DNA of 64,000 nt, taken from contig NZ_LMIA01000014.1 of assembly GCF_001428565.1 (NCBI RefSeq), positions 100,951-164,950 on the forward strand. The letters are read 5' to 3'. The position numbers and the translations under genes were made by a program. Source of the DNA: Nocardioides sp. Root190 (GTDB lineage: Bacteria; Actinomycetota; Actinomycetes; Propionibacteriales; Nocardioidaceae). A model generated the notes under the pieces. The model saw only the letters and a list, made by a program, of their open reading frames with translations. It searched no databases and was not told where the DNA came from. Positions 63,378-64,000 of this stretch are shown piece after piece (position 1 is the first letter of the stretch; each line of letters opens with the position of its first letter).

Positions 63378-64000
63378 GCGGCCGGGTACCGCCGGGCGAC
63401 TACGCCGGGACCTCCCCGCACTGGCTGCGCGAGCCGGGTGACGTCAACGCGCTCGTTCCCGTCCTGTGGTCCTCCTCGGCACGCAAGGACGAGAACGGCG
63501 TGCTGCACATCGGCGGCCTGCCGATCCCGGACCTGGTGGCCGACGTCAACACCCCGGCCTACATCCTCGACGAGGACGACTTCCGCCAGCGGGCGCGGGC
63601 CTTCCGTGAAGGCTTCGCGGGCTACGACATCTACTACGCCGGCAAGGCGTTCCTCAGCGTCGCCGTCGCCCGGTGGGTGGCGGAGGAGGGTCTGTGCCTC
63701 GACGTGTGCAGCAACGGCGAGCTGTCGGTGGCGCTGCGTGCGGGCGTGGACCCGGCCCGCGTCGGCTACCACGGCAACAACAAGACCGCGATGGAGCTCC
63801 GCCGCGCCGTCGACGCCGGTGTCGGCCGGATCATCGTCGACTCCTTCCACGAGATCGACCGGGTCGCCGACATCGCCCGTCAGCTCGGTGTGACCCAGGG
63901 CGTGATGATCCGGGTGACGGCCGGCGTCGAGGCCCACACCCACGAGTTCATCGCCACGGCGCACGAGGACCAGAAGTTCGGCTTCTCGATCGCCTCGGGC
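63374..64000 (+). CDS. lysA: diaminopimelate decarboxylase (N-terminal part)
   Basis: The first 209 codons of a PLP enzyme that makes lysine from meso-diaminopimelate. The PLP-binding Lys is K91 in YYAGKAFLSVAVAR; LDVCSNGELSVALRAGVDP, YHGNNKTAMELRRAV and VDSFHEIDRVA follow the alanine-racemase-like barrel. The last visible segment AHEDQKFGFSI precedes the truncated end at the window edge. Its GTG overlaps the argS stop codon by four bases, and hom/thr genes would be expected downstream in actinobacteria. Confidence 0.95.
   Translation, partial: MSGRVPPGDYAGTSPHWLREPGDVNALVPVLWSSSARKDENGVLHIGGLPIPDLVADVNTPAYILDEDDFRQRARAFREGFAGYDIYYAGKAFLSVAVARWVAEEGLCLDVCSNGELSVALRAGVDPARVGYHGNNKTAMELRRAVDAGVGRIIVDSFHEIDRVADIARQLGVTQGVMIRVTAGVEAHTHEFIATAHEDQKFGFSIASG

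Noticed and set aside
1..64000. Prophage, insertion sequences, integrative elements or secondary-metabolite clusters
   Set aside because: No transposase, integrase, phage structural gene, polyketide or peptide synthetase motif was found, and composition looks uniform throughout.

Overview
The window is a high-GC actinobacterial chromosome segment, most likely from Nocardioides or a close relative (Nocardioidaceae). The evidence is the base composition and the gene set: WhiB, SigR/RsrA-type and SigF/RsbW-type sigma and anti-sigma pairs, a fused Kgd 2-oxoglutarate decarboxylase, Ni-superoxide dismutase, WS/DGAT acyltransferase, the 24-residue ribosomal protein bL37, and argS-lysA. The genus is an inference. 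I see no insertion sequence, prophage or CRISPR array. Coding density is very high and no gap between genes exceeds about 260 bases.

Layout. 1-6.2 kb: truncated HxlR regulator, acyl-CoA-dehydrogenase-fold enzyme, exported protein, SNF2 helicase, and an oxidoreductase plus ECF41 sigma factor pair with an exact ECF41 promoter. 6.2-12.6 kb: Pr6Pr membrane protein, TetR/MFS efflux pair, DUF445, S4 protein, FKBP, secreted lipase. 12.6-18.4 kb: five overlapping lipid genes (two hydrolases, acyltransferase, acyl-CoA ligase, WS/DGAT) behind a KstR-type operator. 18.4-36.8 kb: CBS protein, hisN, rsgA-aroA, DoxX, SRAP, hydrolase, sigR-rsrA, bL37, a giant exported beta-helix protein, a TPP enzyme with thioesterase, DUF2785, a PdtaS-like kinase, whiB1, and sigF-rsbW. 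Much of this parallels the M. tuberculosis whiB1-pdtaS-sigH-aroA-rsgA-desA3 neighbourhood. 36.9-47.5 kb: exported coiled-coil protein, divergent sodN/sodX, malic enzyme, oxidoreductase, MFS, PhaC-like hydrolase, and a FabR-like TetR gene divergent from a reductase-desaturase pair. 47.5-53.3 kb: a complete fructose phosphotransferase system (ptsI divergent from fruR-fruK-fruA-ptsH). 53.4-64 kb: acetoacetate-decarboxylase-family gene, DUF6104 and kgd, a lipoprotein-LCP pair, rnhA, tRNA-Arg(CCG), argS and the start of lysA.

Regulation is unusually readable. Fourteen genes have a TANNNT box exactly 6-7 bases before the start codon and no convincing ribosome binding site, the signature of leaderless transcription. 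Two further leaderless starts use alternative-sigma promoters (ECF41, SigR). Several perfect palindromic operators can be paired with plausible regulators, and striking long palindromes sit between convergent genes. All functional calls rest on reading motifs; no database search was run.
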